Of a stretch of 64,000 nucleotides of DNA, positions 25,962 to 37,083 are shown piece after piece (the stretch's first letter is position 1; each line of letters opens with the position of its first letter). Below the pieces are notes generated by a model. The model was not told the DNA's origin, made no database searches, and worked only from the letters and a program-made list of their open reading frames with translations. This stretch comes from Streptomyces violaceusniger (lineage in GTDB: Bacteria; Actinomycetota; Actinomycetes; Streptomycetales; Streptomycetaceae), in contig BJHW01000001.1 of assembly GCA_005405945.1 (NCBI GenBank), positions 6,820,001 to 6,884,000 on the forward strand. Direction: 5' to 3'. The position numbers were made by a program, and so were the translations under genes.

Positions 25962-27332
25962 GTGAATCGATATGTGACGCCGGTGCGTCGCGCCCTCTTC
26001 GGCCATCCGGCACGGAGCGTGGTCTTCGCCTTCGCCCTGGTGGTCCTGGGCGGTGCGGCACTGCTGTCGCTGCCGGCGGCCACCGAGGGGCGAAGCTCGG
26101 CCGGCTCGGTCACCTCGCTGTTCACCTCGACGTCCGCGGTCTGTGTGACGGGCTTGGCCGTGGTGGACACCGGCACGTACTGGAGCGGCTTCGGCGAAGG
26201 AGTCATCCTGGGCCTGATCCAGGTGGGCGGCTTCGGCATCATGACGATGGCCTCGCTGCTGGCCCTTCTGGTGTCCGGCAAGCTAGGGCTGCGCATGCAG
26301 CTCACCGCTCAGGCGGAGACCAAGAGCCTGGGCATCGGGGATGTGCGCCGGGTACTGCTCGGCGTGGCCGGAACCACGCTGATCGTCGAACTGTCGGTCG
26401 GCGCGATCCTCTCCCTGCGTTTCCGTTTCGGCTACGGCATGTCCCATGGGGACGCCGCTTACATGGGCCTCTTCCACGCCGTCTCCGCCTTCAACAACGC
26501 CGGTTTCGGGCTGCACGCCGACAGCCTGACGCGCTACGCCCAGGACCCGTGGGTGACGCTGCCCATAGCGGTTGCCGTCATCCTGGGTGGGGTCGGCTTC
26601 CCCGTACTGCTGGAAGTGCTGCGCCACCGCAGACGGCAGCGGCTTACGGGGCGGCGCGGCTGGTCACTGCACACGAAGCTGACGCTCGGCACCACCGCGA
26701 TCCTGCTGGTCATCGGCACAGTACTCATCTGCCTGTTCGAATGGGAGAACCAGGGGACGCTGGGAGCGTTCAGCAGTCCACGCAAGGTGCTGAACGGGTT
26801 CTTCACCTCCACCATGACCCGGACCGCGGGATTCAACAGCGTCGACACCGGTGCCCTGCGCCCATCGACACTGCTCCTGGTGTGCATGCTGATGTTCATT
26901 GGCGGCGGCAGCGCGGGGACGGCGGGCGGCATCAAGGTCACCACGTTCGCCGTACTGGGCGCCGCGATCCTGGCAGAGGTACGGGGCGAGCCCACGTCGG
27001 CTGTCATGGGGCGACGGCTCGCTCCGCACATACTTCGCCAGGCACTGACCGTCGCGCTGCTGGGCATCGGCCTGGTGATGGCCGCTACGCTCGTTCTGCT
27101 GACCGTGACGAAGGCATCCTTCGAGGCGGTCCTCTTCGAGGTCGTCTCGGCATTCGGCACCGTGGGCCTCTCCACAGGAATCACCGCGGATGTGCCCGCC
27201 TCGGGCCAACTGGTGCTGACATTGCTGATGTTCATCGGGCGACTCGGCCCGGTCACCCTGGTGTCGGCCCTGGCCCTGCGCGAGCGGACCCGCCGCTACC
27301 AGCTACCCGAGGAGCGACCCGTCATTGGCTGA
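25962..27332 (+). CDS. TrkH/KtrB-family potassium uptake channel subunit
   Basis: 456 residues with eight to ten membrane segments in four M1-P-M2 repeats. Selectivity-filter regions can be read: TSTSAVCVTGLAVVDTG, AVSAFNNAGFGLHAD, MTRTAGFNSVDTG and VSAFGTVGLSTGITAD, each with the conserved glycine. It forms the membrane pore for K+ (or Na+/K+) uptake with the TrkA-like protein that follows. GTG start at 25962 has a GAGGGGAAGGG ribosome site. Its stop overlaps the start of the trkA gene by eight bases, so the two are coupled. Confidence 0.93.
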   Translation: MNRYVTPVRRALFGHPARSVVFAFALVVLGGAALLSLPAATEGRSSAGSVTSLFTSTSAVCVTGLAVVDTGTYWSGFGEGVILGLIQVGGFGIMTMASLLALLVSGKLGLRMQLTAQAETKSLGIGDVRRVLLGVAGTTLIVELSVGAILSLRFRFGYGMSHGDAAYMGLFHAVSAFNNAGFGLHADSLTRYAQDPWVTLPIAVAVILGGVGFPVLLEVLRHRRRQRLTGRRGWSLHTKLTLGTTAILLVIGTVLICLFEWENQGTLGAFSSPRKVLNGFFTSTMTRTAGFNSVDTGALRPSTLLLVCMLMFIGGGSAGTAGGIKVTTFAVLGAAILAEVRGEPTSAVMGRRLAPHILRQALTVALLGIGLVMAATLVLLTVTKASFEAVLFEVVSAFGTVGLSTGITADVPASGQLVLTLLMFIGRLGPVTLVSALALRERTRRYQLPEERPVIG

Positions 27333-28047
27333 CTTCCTGAACTCCCTTCGCAGACTGCGCCGCCGCAAGCGGGCGGCAGAACAGCCCACGCCGCGCGGCG
27401 ATCAGCGGGTGGCGGTGATCGGGCTCGGCCGGTTCGGCACCTCCCTCGCCGCCGAGCTGATGCGGCGTGGCTGGGACGTCCTGGGCATCGACGAGAACGC
27501 TCGCCTGGTTCAGAAATACAGCGACTCACTCACCCACGCCGTGGTGGCCGACGGCACCGACTCGGAAGCACTCGCCCAGCTCGGTGTCGACGAGTTCAGC
27601 AGCGCCGTTGTCGCCATCGGGACGGACGTCGAAGCGAGCATCCTCGTCACCTCCAACTTGTTGGAGGCCGGTGTCCCCAACATCTGGGCGAAGGCCATCA
27701 GCCGCCAGCACGGCCGGATCCTGGAACGGCTCGGCGCCCATCACGTCGTACTGCCGGAGCACGAGATGGGTGAGCGCGTCGCACACCTGGTGACCGGGCG
27801 GATGCTGGACTTCATCGAGTTCGACGACGACTTCGCCCTGGTGAAGACGATCGCACCGAGTGTGGTGCGGGGCGTTCCGCTGGGTGAGAGCAGACTGCGC
27901 AGCAGGTACGGCGTGACGGTCGTGGGCATCAAGCCCATGGGAGAGGACTTCACTCACGCGACGGCCGACACGGTCGTCGAGAAGGGCGATGTCATCATCG
28001 TCACCGGAAAAACCGCCGCTGTGGAAGCCTTCGCCGAACTGAGCTGA
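27325..28047 (+). CDS. TrkA/KtrA-type RCK regulatory subunit
   Basis: 240 residues. RCK-N domain starts VAVIGLGRFGTSLAAELMRR (nucleotide-binding loop), with the acidic end of strand 2 in VLGIDENARLV, followed by VVADGTDSEALAQLGV; the RCK-C (TrkA-C) domain covers about 155-235 (DFALVKTIAPSVVRGVPLGE). It gates the TrkH-type pore in response to NAD(H) or ATP/ADP and perhaps c-di-AMP. The single RCK unit makes it KtrA-like rather than the double-RCK E. coli TrkA. The TTG start overlaps the previous gene. Confidence 0.92.
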   Translation: MADFLNSLRRLRRRKRAAEQPTPRGDQRVAVIGLGRFGTSLAAELMRRGWDVLGIDENARLVQKYSDSLTHAVVADGTDSEALAQLGVDEFSSAVVAIGTDVEASILVTSNLLEAGVPNIWAKAISRQHGRILERLGAHHVVLPEHEMGERVAHLVTGRMLDFIEFDDDFALVKTIAPSVVRGVPLGESRLRSRYGVTVVGIKPMGEDFTHATADTVVEKGDVIIVTGKTAAVEAFAELS

Positions 28048-28127
28048 GCCAAGCCGCTGGGAATCATTCGATTGCTCACCGCCGCCCGGACCCAGCCGTC
28101 AACTGTCAGACACCTCGGACAACATCA

Positions 28128-31100
28128 TCAGGACTCGGTCGTGTTCGTAGTCGTATCCACCGTGCGCCGCCTTGAGTACCCCTGCTTGACCTCATTCCAG
28201 CGCGCCGCCTGCCTCGTGGTGAGCCTGCCGCGCAGCTGGGCCAGTTTGAGGAGGTTGGCCTCGGCATCGCCGGTGAGGGTCTGGGCCTCGGCCCGGTAGT
28301 GGTCGTCGATGAGCGCTTCGAGTTCGGCGTCGTTCATGGCCGGGACGATGCGCGCGGCGAGCTTGTTGGTGTCGCGGTAGGAGCCCTGCAGGCGGAACGG
28401 CGGCTCGGTGCGGGAGGCGTCGGCTTGGGCGGCGGAGGCGATGTAGGCGCGGTTGACCGCGAGCACCGTCTTCTGGATGTGCAGCAGCTTGCGCAAGACG
28501 GACAGGATCTCGTCCAGCTCGGCCGGGGAGTACGGGTGGGTGAGGCGGTCCGGCCGTGCCCCTTCACCGCCGTCGTCCGACTGCGCGAGACGGACGAGCA
28601 GGTCGATGTCCTCACGGTCCCGGGAGGCGAGGGGGGCCAGCACGGGGTGTGAGGTGAGAGCGTTCTCGATGTGGCTGAGCGCGAAGAGCTCCTCCTTGCC
28701 GCTCAGGGCATCACCGAGGTTCCACACGTCGGCCCGATTGGCAAGCATGTCGGGGACGCGGAAGCGCGCCCCGGACTCGGTGTAGGGGTTGCCGGCCATG
28801 CACACCGCGAATCGCTTGCCGCGCAGGTCGTAGGTGCGCGCTTGGCCGTCCCGCACTCCCTCCACGCGGCGCTGGGCGTCGCCGAGGGGGATGAACTTCT
28901 GCAACAGCTCGGGAGCGGTGTGCTGGATGTCGTCGAGGTGGAGGAGGACGTTGTTGCCCATCTCCAGCGCGAAGTTGATCTTTTCGACCTCGCGGCGGGC
29001 GGCGGCGTCGGGCGCCGCGGCCGGGTCGAGGGAGTCGGTGCGGCGGCCGAGCGCGGGGCCGTCGACCTTGACGAAGAGGAGACCGAGGCGGGAGGCGACG
29101 TACTCCACGAGGGTCGTCTTGCCGTAGCCGGGTGGGGACAGCAGCAGGAGCAGCCCCTGGGCGCCGGTGCGGCGGCCGTCTCCGTCGGCGCCGAGCTGAC
29201 GTGCGAGGTTGTCCCCGACGAGAGGCAGATAGACCTCGTCGACCAGCCGGTTGCGGACGAAGGACGACAGCACATTCGGCTGGTACGTGTCCAGGCGCAG
29301 CCGCTCGCGTTCCGCGGCGAGCAGTTCCGTGCGCTTGCGGGTGTACGAGCGGTAAGCGGGCACGCGGATGCGTCGGAACTCCGTGGTACGCGTGAGGAAT
29401 TCATCGAGCCTGAGGGGCATCGTGCCGCCTGCGACGCGCGCGTGCGTACCGAGCAGGCCGTCGACGGACGCGGCCAGTGGTGCGGCGATGTCGCGGCGCT
29501 CGATCGCGGTACCGCAGACCTCGATGGCGGCCGCCTCCGCCAGATCACGACGTTCGAGTCCGCTTGCTTCGGCATGGCCGCCGAGCCAGGACGCCGCCAG
29601 TTGGTAGCGGGCGGCCAGGTCGCCGGAGAGCGCGCGGAGGTCTTCGGTGAACTCCTTGGCGCCGGGTGAGCCGTCGCCGCCGAGAGCCGTGCGGAAGGTG
29701 GCGATCAGGGTGCGGGCTTCAGCGCTCGTCGTGAAACGCGGCGGTCCGTCGGCCAGCTCCTCGACGAGGTACGCGCCGATGGCCTCGCGATCCCGGGACG
29801 CCGCCGCGAGACCGGGTATCGCCTGCGGCAGGAAGCCGACCGCGGCCGCGCCCAGTTCGGTACGGAGGTCCGCCGCTCCGGGGACGTGTCCGAAGACCGC
29901 ACGGGCCCGCGCGAAGGACTGGGCGCGGGTGGCCCACAGGGCGCGTACGCGCTCCTCCGTCCCGTACGCCCAGAAGAGCTGGGCCGCCGCCCGTACCTCT
30001 GGAGCGAAGCGCAGCGGCCCCGCCTCGGCCCGCAGCCGGAGCAGGACGGTGAGGATGCGGGCGGCGTCGTGGTCGTGGACGCCTCGGTCGTAACCCTCGT
30101 CGTAGCGGGACGCGGCGGCGCGGCCGACCTCGGCGAGGAGTGCGGCCTCATCCGCGCGGAACAGCGCTTCCCATGACGCGGCGCCGCCCTCCTCGGCCGC
30201 CTCCAGCAGGGCCGCCGCCAGGTGTTCGGAGCGGTAGACCTCGGGGGATTCGGAGATCAGCGGCTGTTCCCAGAACTCCCGGTGCCGGGTCAGGGCCGGA
30301 TCGGTGACGGCCGCGAGGTAGTCGGTGCCGGTGATGGCGAAGGCGAGGGCACCGTCGTGCGGGACGAGGGTGAGGTCGGTGCGCTGGTTCGGAGGCGGGA
30401 CGGTGAAGCGGTGGCGGCCGAGCCGGATGGTGCCGGTGCCGTCATACAGGTCCGCCCGGTCCCGCAGCGCGCGGGCCGCCTCCTCGCGTGCGGCGGTGAG
30501 CCCGCCGTCGAGCTCCCCGGCGCGTGCCGGATCTCCGGTGGCCCGCAGCTCGTCCGCCGTTGCCTGGACCTTGGAGACGAGCGGGTCGGACGCGAAGAAC
30601 GTGGCCACCTCGTCGGCGCTGCCCAGCGACCGGGCCCGGCGGGTCACGGTGCTGATCAGACGCCGGGCCGACTCGGCCAGCCGCCGCGCACGGCGCGCGC
30701 GCTCGTCGAGCTGGGTCTGCCGACGGGCCGAGAACGCTTGGTGGATCTCCTCCCGCTGGGTGGCGATCCGCTCTTCGTGGGCGTCGACGTCACCGAAGCG
30801 GGCTTCGAGGTCCTCGATGCGGGACAGCAGTCGGCCCAGTTGTTCGTCGCACTCCTCGGGTGTCGTGGCGGCGGCCAGCGCGCCCGCCACGGCCTGGCCG
30901 AGGAGTGCGAGCTCCGCGGCGAACTCGGCGCGCCCCTCGGATCCTCGGAGTTCGCGCCGCCGGGCGTCGAGGGTGGCGCGGGCCTGGTTGACCGCGCCGA
31001 GGACTTCCCCGGCGCGGGACAGAACGGAGGTGCGTACCGTGGCGTCGGCGAGGTCAAGTGTGGCGATGATGTCGGTGACCACGCGCAGTCCGTCCGCGTG

Positions 31101-33043
31101 CTCGTCGATACGCTCGGCGACGGGCGTGGCGTCCGCGACGGTCGCGACGGCCGCGGCTTCGCCGGTGAGCGTGGCGACCGCCTGGTGCGTGGCCGCGAAG
31201 GCGTCTTCCCCACTGAGGAACGCGGCGGCGCGCCGCCCGGCGGCGGCGAGGTCGTCGTTCAGCCCCGCCGCGAGCGCGTCCAACTGCTCGAGGTCGAGGT
31301 ACCGGATATCGCGCAGGGTCTCCAGGCGGCCCTGCTCCTGCCGCAGTTCCATGAGCGCCCGCACCCAGCCGTCGGCGGTACCGGGCTGTTCGCCGCGTAC
31401 GCGCCGCACCAGCGTCGTGATGCGTGCGGTGGCTTCGCCGAGTGTTTCGGCGGCCTTGTGCCTCAGCTCCGCGACCCGTCGGAACTCCTCGGTGACCCGG
31501 GCGGCGGTGGCCCGGATCGATTCCACCGGCTCGCCGAGTGCGCCGAGCTCGGGGTCGGCGAGCCAGTGGCAGGAGTCGGCGACTCGTTTCGCGGTGGCTC
31601 CGATCGCCTCGAACACGGCCTGGCCGGGCGCCATGTCATGCGCCATCCGCGCCAGCGACAGACAGCCGGAGATGCCGCGCACCAGCTCGGGATTGCCGAT
31701 GCGGGCGAGCGGGCCGGTGCCCGGGGGCCGTTGCGCGGCGTACGTCTCGGAGAGGTACGGCGTGGTCCACAGCTGGACCTGATGCGCTCGGGCCGGTTCA
31801 CCGGGGCGGTCGTGAGGGTGGCGAGTGCGCCGTCGTCGAAGAGCGCCCAGCCGTGCGCCACGATCGGCGCGGCGGCCTCCTGCCGGATGACGTTGTAGGG
31901 CAGCAGCAGGACCCGGCCGTCCGCCTCGGCGTGGAACACGAAGAGCGTGTCCTCGCCGCCCGGTGATTGGACGGCCCGTTCGTAGCCGAGTCCGGTGGTG
32001 TCGGTCTCGAAGGTCCTGACGGCGCCGGTGGCGAGGTAGTAGCCGCCGGGGAAGACGATGCCCTGGCCGTCGGGGAGGAGGCGGCACGCCTGCCCGACGC
32101 CGTCGAGACGCAGCACCTCCCGCGTGCGGGTGTTGAAGACGAGATGGCGCCACGCGGGCTCGTTGTACGGGCGGATACGCAGCAGCAGAAGGGGTCCGGC
32201 GCGGGCGTACTCGACCTCGGCGTCGGCGAGGGACTGCAACGGTTCCTCGACGGGCTCGGCGTAGACGCCCTCCCTCGTCTCGGTGTCGTCCTCGGTCTTG
32301 ACGGTCAGGGTGCCGCCAACTGTGGCGACGTACAGGCCGTCCGCGACGCGGATGTGGGGGTGGCGTCCGAGGACGTGGTCGTCCCGGGTCGTGGCGGTCC
32401 AGGTGACGTCGTGGGGCGGCGGGAGGAGGTGGTCGCGCTCGCCCTTGGCGTCGAGGTAGGCGGGCGTGCCGTCGGCCGCGATCCGCCAGCGCAGCACCCG
32501 GATGTCGGTGGGTCGCTCGCCGGTCCGGAAGACGGCCAGCAGGCACGGGCCGGTGCGGCGCAGCCGCAGCAGCCGGGTGGAGCGGTAATAGCGGTACAGC
32601 TCGGTGAAGTCCCGCTGGAAACCGTCGTCGTCGAGCAGGCCCGCGAGGGCGTCGGGAGCGGCCGACCGGAAGCCTTCGTCCGCGCGGTGGAAGAGCGTGA
32701 AGACGTCCCCCACATCGGCGACCTCCGTCGACGGCGTGTTATGGCCGCACAGCAGCAGGCCGCCGACCTCTACCAGATCGCAGACGACGGTCGGCTGGGC
32801 GGTGCGCAGAACCCCGGTGCCGGTGAGGTCGAGCGCGCCGTCGCCGAACATCTCCACCCGGCGCTCGTCGAGTGCCCGTGCCCGGCTGCCCAGTTCGCGG
32901 GCTGCGCCCAGCAGCCGGTCCCGCAGCACCTCGTACGTGCCGTCCTGAAGCCCGGCCCCGGGGCCGCCCGCCGGCGAGGCCGCGTCCTGGCTCGTACGCC
33001 CTGGCGCTCGTGGCGCGGCTGTGGCCTGCCCGTCGGTGTTCAT
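28128..33043 (-). CDS. giant DNA-repair-type AAA+ ATPase (DUF3686 family), one frameshift
   Basis: About 1638 residues after repair of one base in the G4 run 31803-31806. The N-terminal 420 residues look like a beta-propeller-like or sensor part (HLVFNTRTREVLRLDGVG, LLPDGQGIVFPGGYYLA). The middle 450-1250 is helical with coiled-coil stretches rich in Glu, Arg and Ala. A AAA+ module occupies about 1290-1570, with Walker A SPPGYGKTTLVEYVASRLG near 1300 and Walker B NVLLHLDDIQH near 1368. It is known as 'DNA repair ATPase' only from annotation; biochemical role is not settled. It lies 62 bases after the flotillin gene on the same strand, which points to a membrane-linked job. Confidence 0.85.
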
Positions 33044-33105
33044 GTCGTTCCCTCTCCTCGCTCGTGTCGACAGGCGGCCATGCGGCACAGCCCCGAACCC
33101 GATGG

Positions 33106-35136
33106 CTATCGGGCTGTCCCGTTGGCCCGAGCGGGCGCGGCGAGTTCGAGCAGCTTCGTGTCGCCAAGGCCGCTCGCCCGTACGGACTCCAGCAGGCCCT
33201 CCAACGCGCCTGCCTTCGGACCGGCGTCGGTGAGCAGCCGGGTGAGCGCACCGGCCAGGGTCAGATCGCGGAGGCCGCCGCTGCCCAGGCCCGTGAGCAT
33301 CGCGCCGATGTCCTCGGTGAAGGTCGAGGCGTCCTTGTCGAGCCACGGGGCCGCCATGGCCTGGACGGACTCCGAGCGGTCGACGAAGGCGTCCACGCCC
33401 TTGCCGAGCGAGATCGCGTTCACCAGCCGGTCGAAGAAGACGCTCTCCCCACCGACGATGTCGATCTTCGCGTTCTCCAGGCCGGTGGCCAGTACGGTGG
33501 CCTGGGCCTCGGCGACCTGCCGGTGTACGTCGATCCCGGCGAGCCGTACGTCCTTCTCCGCCTCCAGCCGGAGGCGGAACTCCTCGTGGCCGCGGCCGGC
33601 CGCGTCCAGCGCCGCCATCGCCGCCGCTTTCTCCGTAAGACCCTCGGCCTCGGCCTTCAGCTTCTCCCGCAGTCCCTCGGCCCCCGCAAGGGCCTTCTCC
33701 CTGGCGACGTCGGCCTCCGCACGCCCGACCTTGGCGATGGCTTCCGCCGTGCGCTCCTGGACTTCGGCCTGGGCGAGTCCGGCGGCCGCCGCGTCCGCGC
33801 GCTTGCCCTCGGCGAGCCGGATCGCGGACTGCGCGTCCAGATCGGCGGCCTTGCGCCGTGCCTCGGCCATCGTCAGCTCCTCGGCGGCCCGGTGCTCCGC
33901 CGCCTGCTCGGCGGCCTCGGCCGCCTTGATGTCCTTGACCAGGCGCTCCTGGGCCTCCGCCTCGGCGTGGATGATCAGTGCCTGGCGCTCGCGCTCGGCC
34001 TCCTCCACCGTGCGGAGCTTCTTGATCTCCTCTTCCTGCGCCGCGACGGTCTTCTCCACCGCGATCCGCTCCCGCACCACGTCGGCGATCTCCCGTTTCT
34101 CCGCTTCCACCTCCTTGTCGGCGGCGATGCGCCTCAGCTGGGTCTCCCGCTCCCGTGCGATGACCTCCAGGAGCCGGTCCTTCTCGATGCGCTCACTCTC
34201 GATGGCGATGACGCGCTCGCGGTTCTTGACCGCGACGGCGATCTCCCGTTCGCGGTTCTCGTTCTGGATGCCGAGCGCCTCTTCGGTCTTCAGGTGCGCG
34301 CTGTGCGACCGCAGCCGCTCCTCAGCCTGCACCCGGGCGGTCTCGGCCTCTTCCCTGGCCCGTACGGTCTCGATCTCGCGCGTCTGCTTGATCTCGGCGT
34401 CGGCCTGCCGCCGCTCCAGCTCCAGGACCGCCTCGCGGGCCTCGACGTTCTGCCGGGTGATCTCCTTCTCCTCCGTGCGCTGGTACTCATTGGTACGCAC
34501 ATGCTCGATGGCCGTCAGCTCGGTGATCTTCCGGATGCCCTGGGCGTCCAGGATGTTGGCGGCGTCCAGCTGGCCCATCGGCGTCTGTTCGAGATAGTCG
34601 ATGGCCGCGTCCTCCAGGCTGTAGCCGTTGAGGTCGGTGCCGATGACCGCGATGATCCGGTCCCGGAATTCATCGCGCTTGGTGTAGAGGTCGGCGAAGT
34701 CCAACTGCTTGCCGACCGTCTTGAGCGCCTCGGAGAACTTCGCGTTGAAGAGCTCCTGCAAGGTGCGCGGGTCACTGGCGCGCGCGGTGCCGATCGCCTG
34801 GGCGACCTTCACCACGTCCTCCCTCGTCTTGTTGACCCGTACGAAGAAGGCGATGCGGATGTCGGCGCGGATGTTGTCCTGACAGATCAGTCCCTCACGG
34901 CCGGTGCGGCCGATCTCGATGGTCTTCACCGAGATGTCCATCACCTCCGCCTTGTGCAGCACGGGCAGCACCACGGCACCCGTGAAGGTCACATCGACCT
35001 TGCGGTACTTGGAGACGATCAGCGCCTGCCCCTGCGGCACCTTGCGGTAGAGCCGGGTGACGGCGAGGAACACGACGAGTACGACGAGCAGGACGACGGC
35101 GATGACCACGCCCAGCCCTACGGTGATGGCATCCAT
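33106..35136 (-). CDS. flotillin / SPFH-domain membrane protein (YqiK-like)
   Basis: 676 residues. An N-terminal membrane helix (VGLGVVIAVVLLVVLVVFLA) is followed by the SPFH/band-7 domain (about 30-215: QGQALIVSKYRKVDVTF, DNIRADIRIAFFVRVNK). Residues about 225-520 form a very long charged coiled coil rich in Glu-Ala-Arg heptads, and the C-terminal part carries the flotillin end (AGIDVHRQVAEAQATVLATG). It should build oligomeric scaffolds in membrane microdomains. It sits between an NfeD-like membrane gene (49 bases upstream) and the AAA+ ATPase gene, an operon of three. Confidence 0.93.
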   Translation of the reverse strand: MDAITVGLGVVIAVVLLVVLVVFLAVTRLYRKVPQGQALIVSKYRKVDVTFTGAVVLPVLHKAEVMDISVKTIEIGRTGREGLICQDNIRADIRIAFFVRVNKTREDVVKVAQAIGTARASDPRTLQELFNAKFSEALKTVGKQLDFADLYTKRDEFRDRIIAVIGTDLNGYSLEDAAIDYLEQTPMGQLDAANILDAQGIRKITELTAIEHVRTNEYQRTEEKEITRQNVEAREAVLELERRQADAEIKQTREIETVRAREEAETARVQAEERLRSHSAHLKTEEALGIQNENREREIAVAVKNRERVIAIESERIEKDRLLEVIARERETQLRRIAADKEVEAEKREIADVVRERIAVEKTVAAQEEEIKKLRTVEEAERERQALIIHAEAEAQERLVKDIKAAEAAEQAAEHRAAEELTMAEARRKAADLDAQSAIRLAEGKRADAAAAGLAQAEVQERTAEAIAKVGRAEADVAREKALAGAEGLREKLKAEAEGLTEKAAAMAALDAAGRGHEEFRLRLEAEKDVRLAGIDVHRQVAEAQATVLATGLENAKIDIVGGESVFFDRLVNAISLGKGVDAFVDRSESVQAMAAPWLDKDASTFTEDIGAMLTGLGSGGLRDLTLAGALTRLLTDAGPKAGALEGLLESVRASGLGDTKLLELAAPARANGTAR

Positions 35137-35185
35137 CGGTGAGATCCCTTGGTTGTCCGGGATGTGGAAGAGAGATGTGGGTTGT

Positions 35186-35770
35186 TCAGACGGCCGGACG
35201 GTGGGGGTCGAGCGCGCTGTCGAAGGGCGCGACCCGGAAGAACTCGCCGTCGGCGTCGTAGTCGAAGATGAGCGCGTGGGAGCCCGATACCAGTCCGGCC
35301 TCGTGGGTACGGACCTGGACGGTCGCGGTCGATCCGTCGTCGGCCGTCACCTCGGCCTGGCCGAAGTCGGCGCTCACGCGGGAGGTGCGGATCACGCAGA
35401 CGCGGCCCACGAAATGCTCGCGCGACGGCACCCGTTCAGGAGGCAGGAAGCGGTGGGCCAGGCGCCGCTGCACCCTGATGCCGACCCAGGCCGCCCCCAG
35501 CGCGGCGGGCAGCACGGCGACGCGCAGCCAACGGTGGTCGATCAGCGCGTCACCGGTCAGGGCCACGAACCAGGCAATGACGATTCCGGTCGAGACCATG
35601 GCGGTGACCGGTATTCCGGCGGTGCCGGCGTGGACGCCGTCTCCCCCGTCGAAGGCGTCCACGCCGATCCCTCCCAGCAGCACCACAAGCCAGTACCCGG
35701 CCACGACGAGGAGCGCGAAGCTGAACAGGACCGTGGGAAACCCCAGCGCGGCCCGCAGGAACCCAGCCAC
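35186..35770 (-). CDS. NfeD/YqiJ-like membrane protein with OB-fold C-terminus
   Basis: 194 residues from the GTG at 35770 (VAGFLRAALGFPTVLFSFAL, which has GGGGGTGG upstream). Three membrane segments follow: FPTVLFSFALLVVAGYWLVV, GIPVTAMVSTGIVIAWFVAL and LRVAVLPAALGAAWVGIRV. The C-terminal 75 residues (GRVCVIRTSRVSADFGQAEV) form an OB fold like that of NfeD proteins. In many bacteria NfeD-type proteins are encoded next to flotillins and act with them in the membrane; E. coli yqiJ-yqiK is the parallel. First gene of the three-gene operon. Confidence 0.82.
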   Translation of the reverse strand: MAGFLRAALGFPTVLFSFALLVVAGYWLVVLLGGIGVDAFDGGDGVHAGTAGIPVTAMVSTGIVIAWFVALTGDALIDHRWLRVAVLPAALGAAWVGIRVQRRLAHRFLPPERVPSREHFVGRVCVIRTSRVSADFGQAEVTADDGSTATVQVRTHEAGLVSGSHALIFDYDADGEFFRVAPFDSALDPHRPAV

Positions 35771-35909
35771 AGCACCACCCCCGTCCCTCGTCTCGGTGCC
35801 ACGGCATCGTGACACCGGGAGGTAGGGCCGCACATTGCCGGATCCCGGCAATCTTTACGCGCTCCTGACGTCCTGTTACCGCGGGAACCGACCGGGCTCC
35901 GGGAAGCGT

Positions 35910-37053
35910 CTACAGCGGCTCCGCCGGCCACCCCAGCAACCGCGCCCCATCGCCGCCGTCTCCAGCGTGAAGCGCTGTAGCGCGTCCCCGGGTCGTAGCC
36001 GGTCAGGCTCTTGATCCGCGCAAGCCGGTAGGAGAGGGTGCGTACGCTGATCTTCAGACGCCGTGCCGCCTCGGCGTTGACATAACCGGCCGCCGCACAA
36101 GCGGTGAGCGTCTCCAGCAGCGGCCCGGCCCCGCCGCGCGACGTCGTGAGCGGGCCGAGTACCGTCCGCACCAGGTCGGACATGGCCGCCCGGTCGCGCA
36201 ACAGCACCGGGAAGACCAGCAGGTCCCCGGCGTGCAGAACGGGCCCTGGCAGCTTCAGCCGCTCGGCGAGCTCCAGGGCGCCGAGCGCCTCCTCGTAGCT
36301 GAGCACCACACCGCCCGCTCCCGGGTGCTCACGGCCGATGGCCACCCAGCGCGCCCCCGGGTGGCCGGTGCCGGGCCATTCCGCGTGCTTCGCGAAGGCG
36401 TCAAGGATCACTCGCTCACTGCTCGCGGCGACGCACACCAGCCGCCCGTCCTTGGTGGTCAACAGTATGTCGTGCTCACCGAACCGGGCGATCAGCTCCC
36501 GCTCGACGCGGCGCACCACCGGATGGACGTCGTCGTACGGCTCGTCACCCTCGGCGATGGCGACCGCGTGGGAACGCGCCAGCCGCAGCCCGAACCGCTC
36601 GGCGCGCTCGGCCAGCCTCCCCAGATTACTACGCCCGTACAGCAGATCGTCGATGAACTCGCGCCGGGCCGCCTCCTCCTGTCGTACCGCCAGGTGCTGC
36701 GCCCGCTCGTGCCCTTCGCCCAGCGCGCTGATCGCCGCGTCCACGGCGCCGAGCAGCGCGTCGTCGGTACGGGCCACCGCCGCCGCACTCGGTGCCCGAG
36801 TGACGCCGGGCAGTGAACCCCAGAGTCTGCGGGTCTCGCCCAGATACAGTCCGATCAGCTCCCGCAGCCCGTATCCCGCCTCCGCCGCTCGCTCCCCCAG
36901 CTCGCGCAGCGCGTCCAGCTCGGGCCGCCGCAACAGCCGTCCGGTCCCGGAGACGTCGGCGAGCATGCCCGCGTAGTCCCCGAGGAAATGCCCGGGTATG
37001 CCGCCTCGCTTCACCTGTCCGCCCTTCTGGTCCTTCGGTCCCAGGACCGGCAT
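35910..37053 (-). CDS. PucR/CdaR-type helix-turn-helix regulator, two frameshifts near the C-terminus
   Basis: About 381 residues after repair. The N-terminal region is helical (GYGLRELIGLYLGETRRLW), the centre is a degenerate GGDEF-like domain (GVVLSYEEALGALELAERL), and the end is a PucR C-terminal HTH (CAAAGYVNAEAARRLKIS, then VRTLSYRLARIKSLTGYDPG, then DALQRFTLETAAMG). Two breaks at C4 runs 35986-35989 and 35945-35948, each repaired by one base, give LLGWPAEPL and a stop at 35910. It lies between the RCK protein gene and the NfeD-flotillin operon on the same strand and may regulate either. Confidence 0.82.
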
Positions 37054-37083
37054 CCGTCGTTCCCGTGGTTGCTCCCGCGTCGG

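Noticed and set aside
31967..35142. Very long plus-strand frames (over 700 codons)
   Set aside because: They are antisense shadows of the ATPase and flotillin genes, caused by high G/C at third positions; they show no family motifs.
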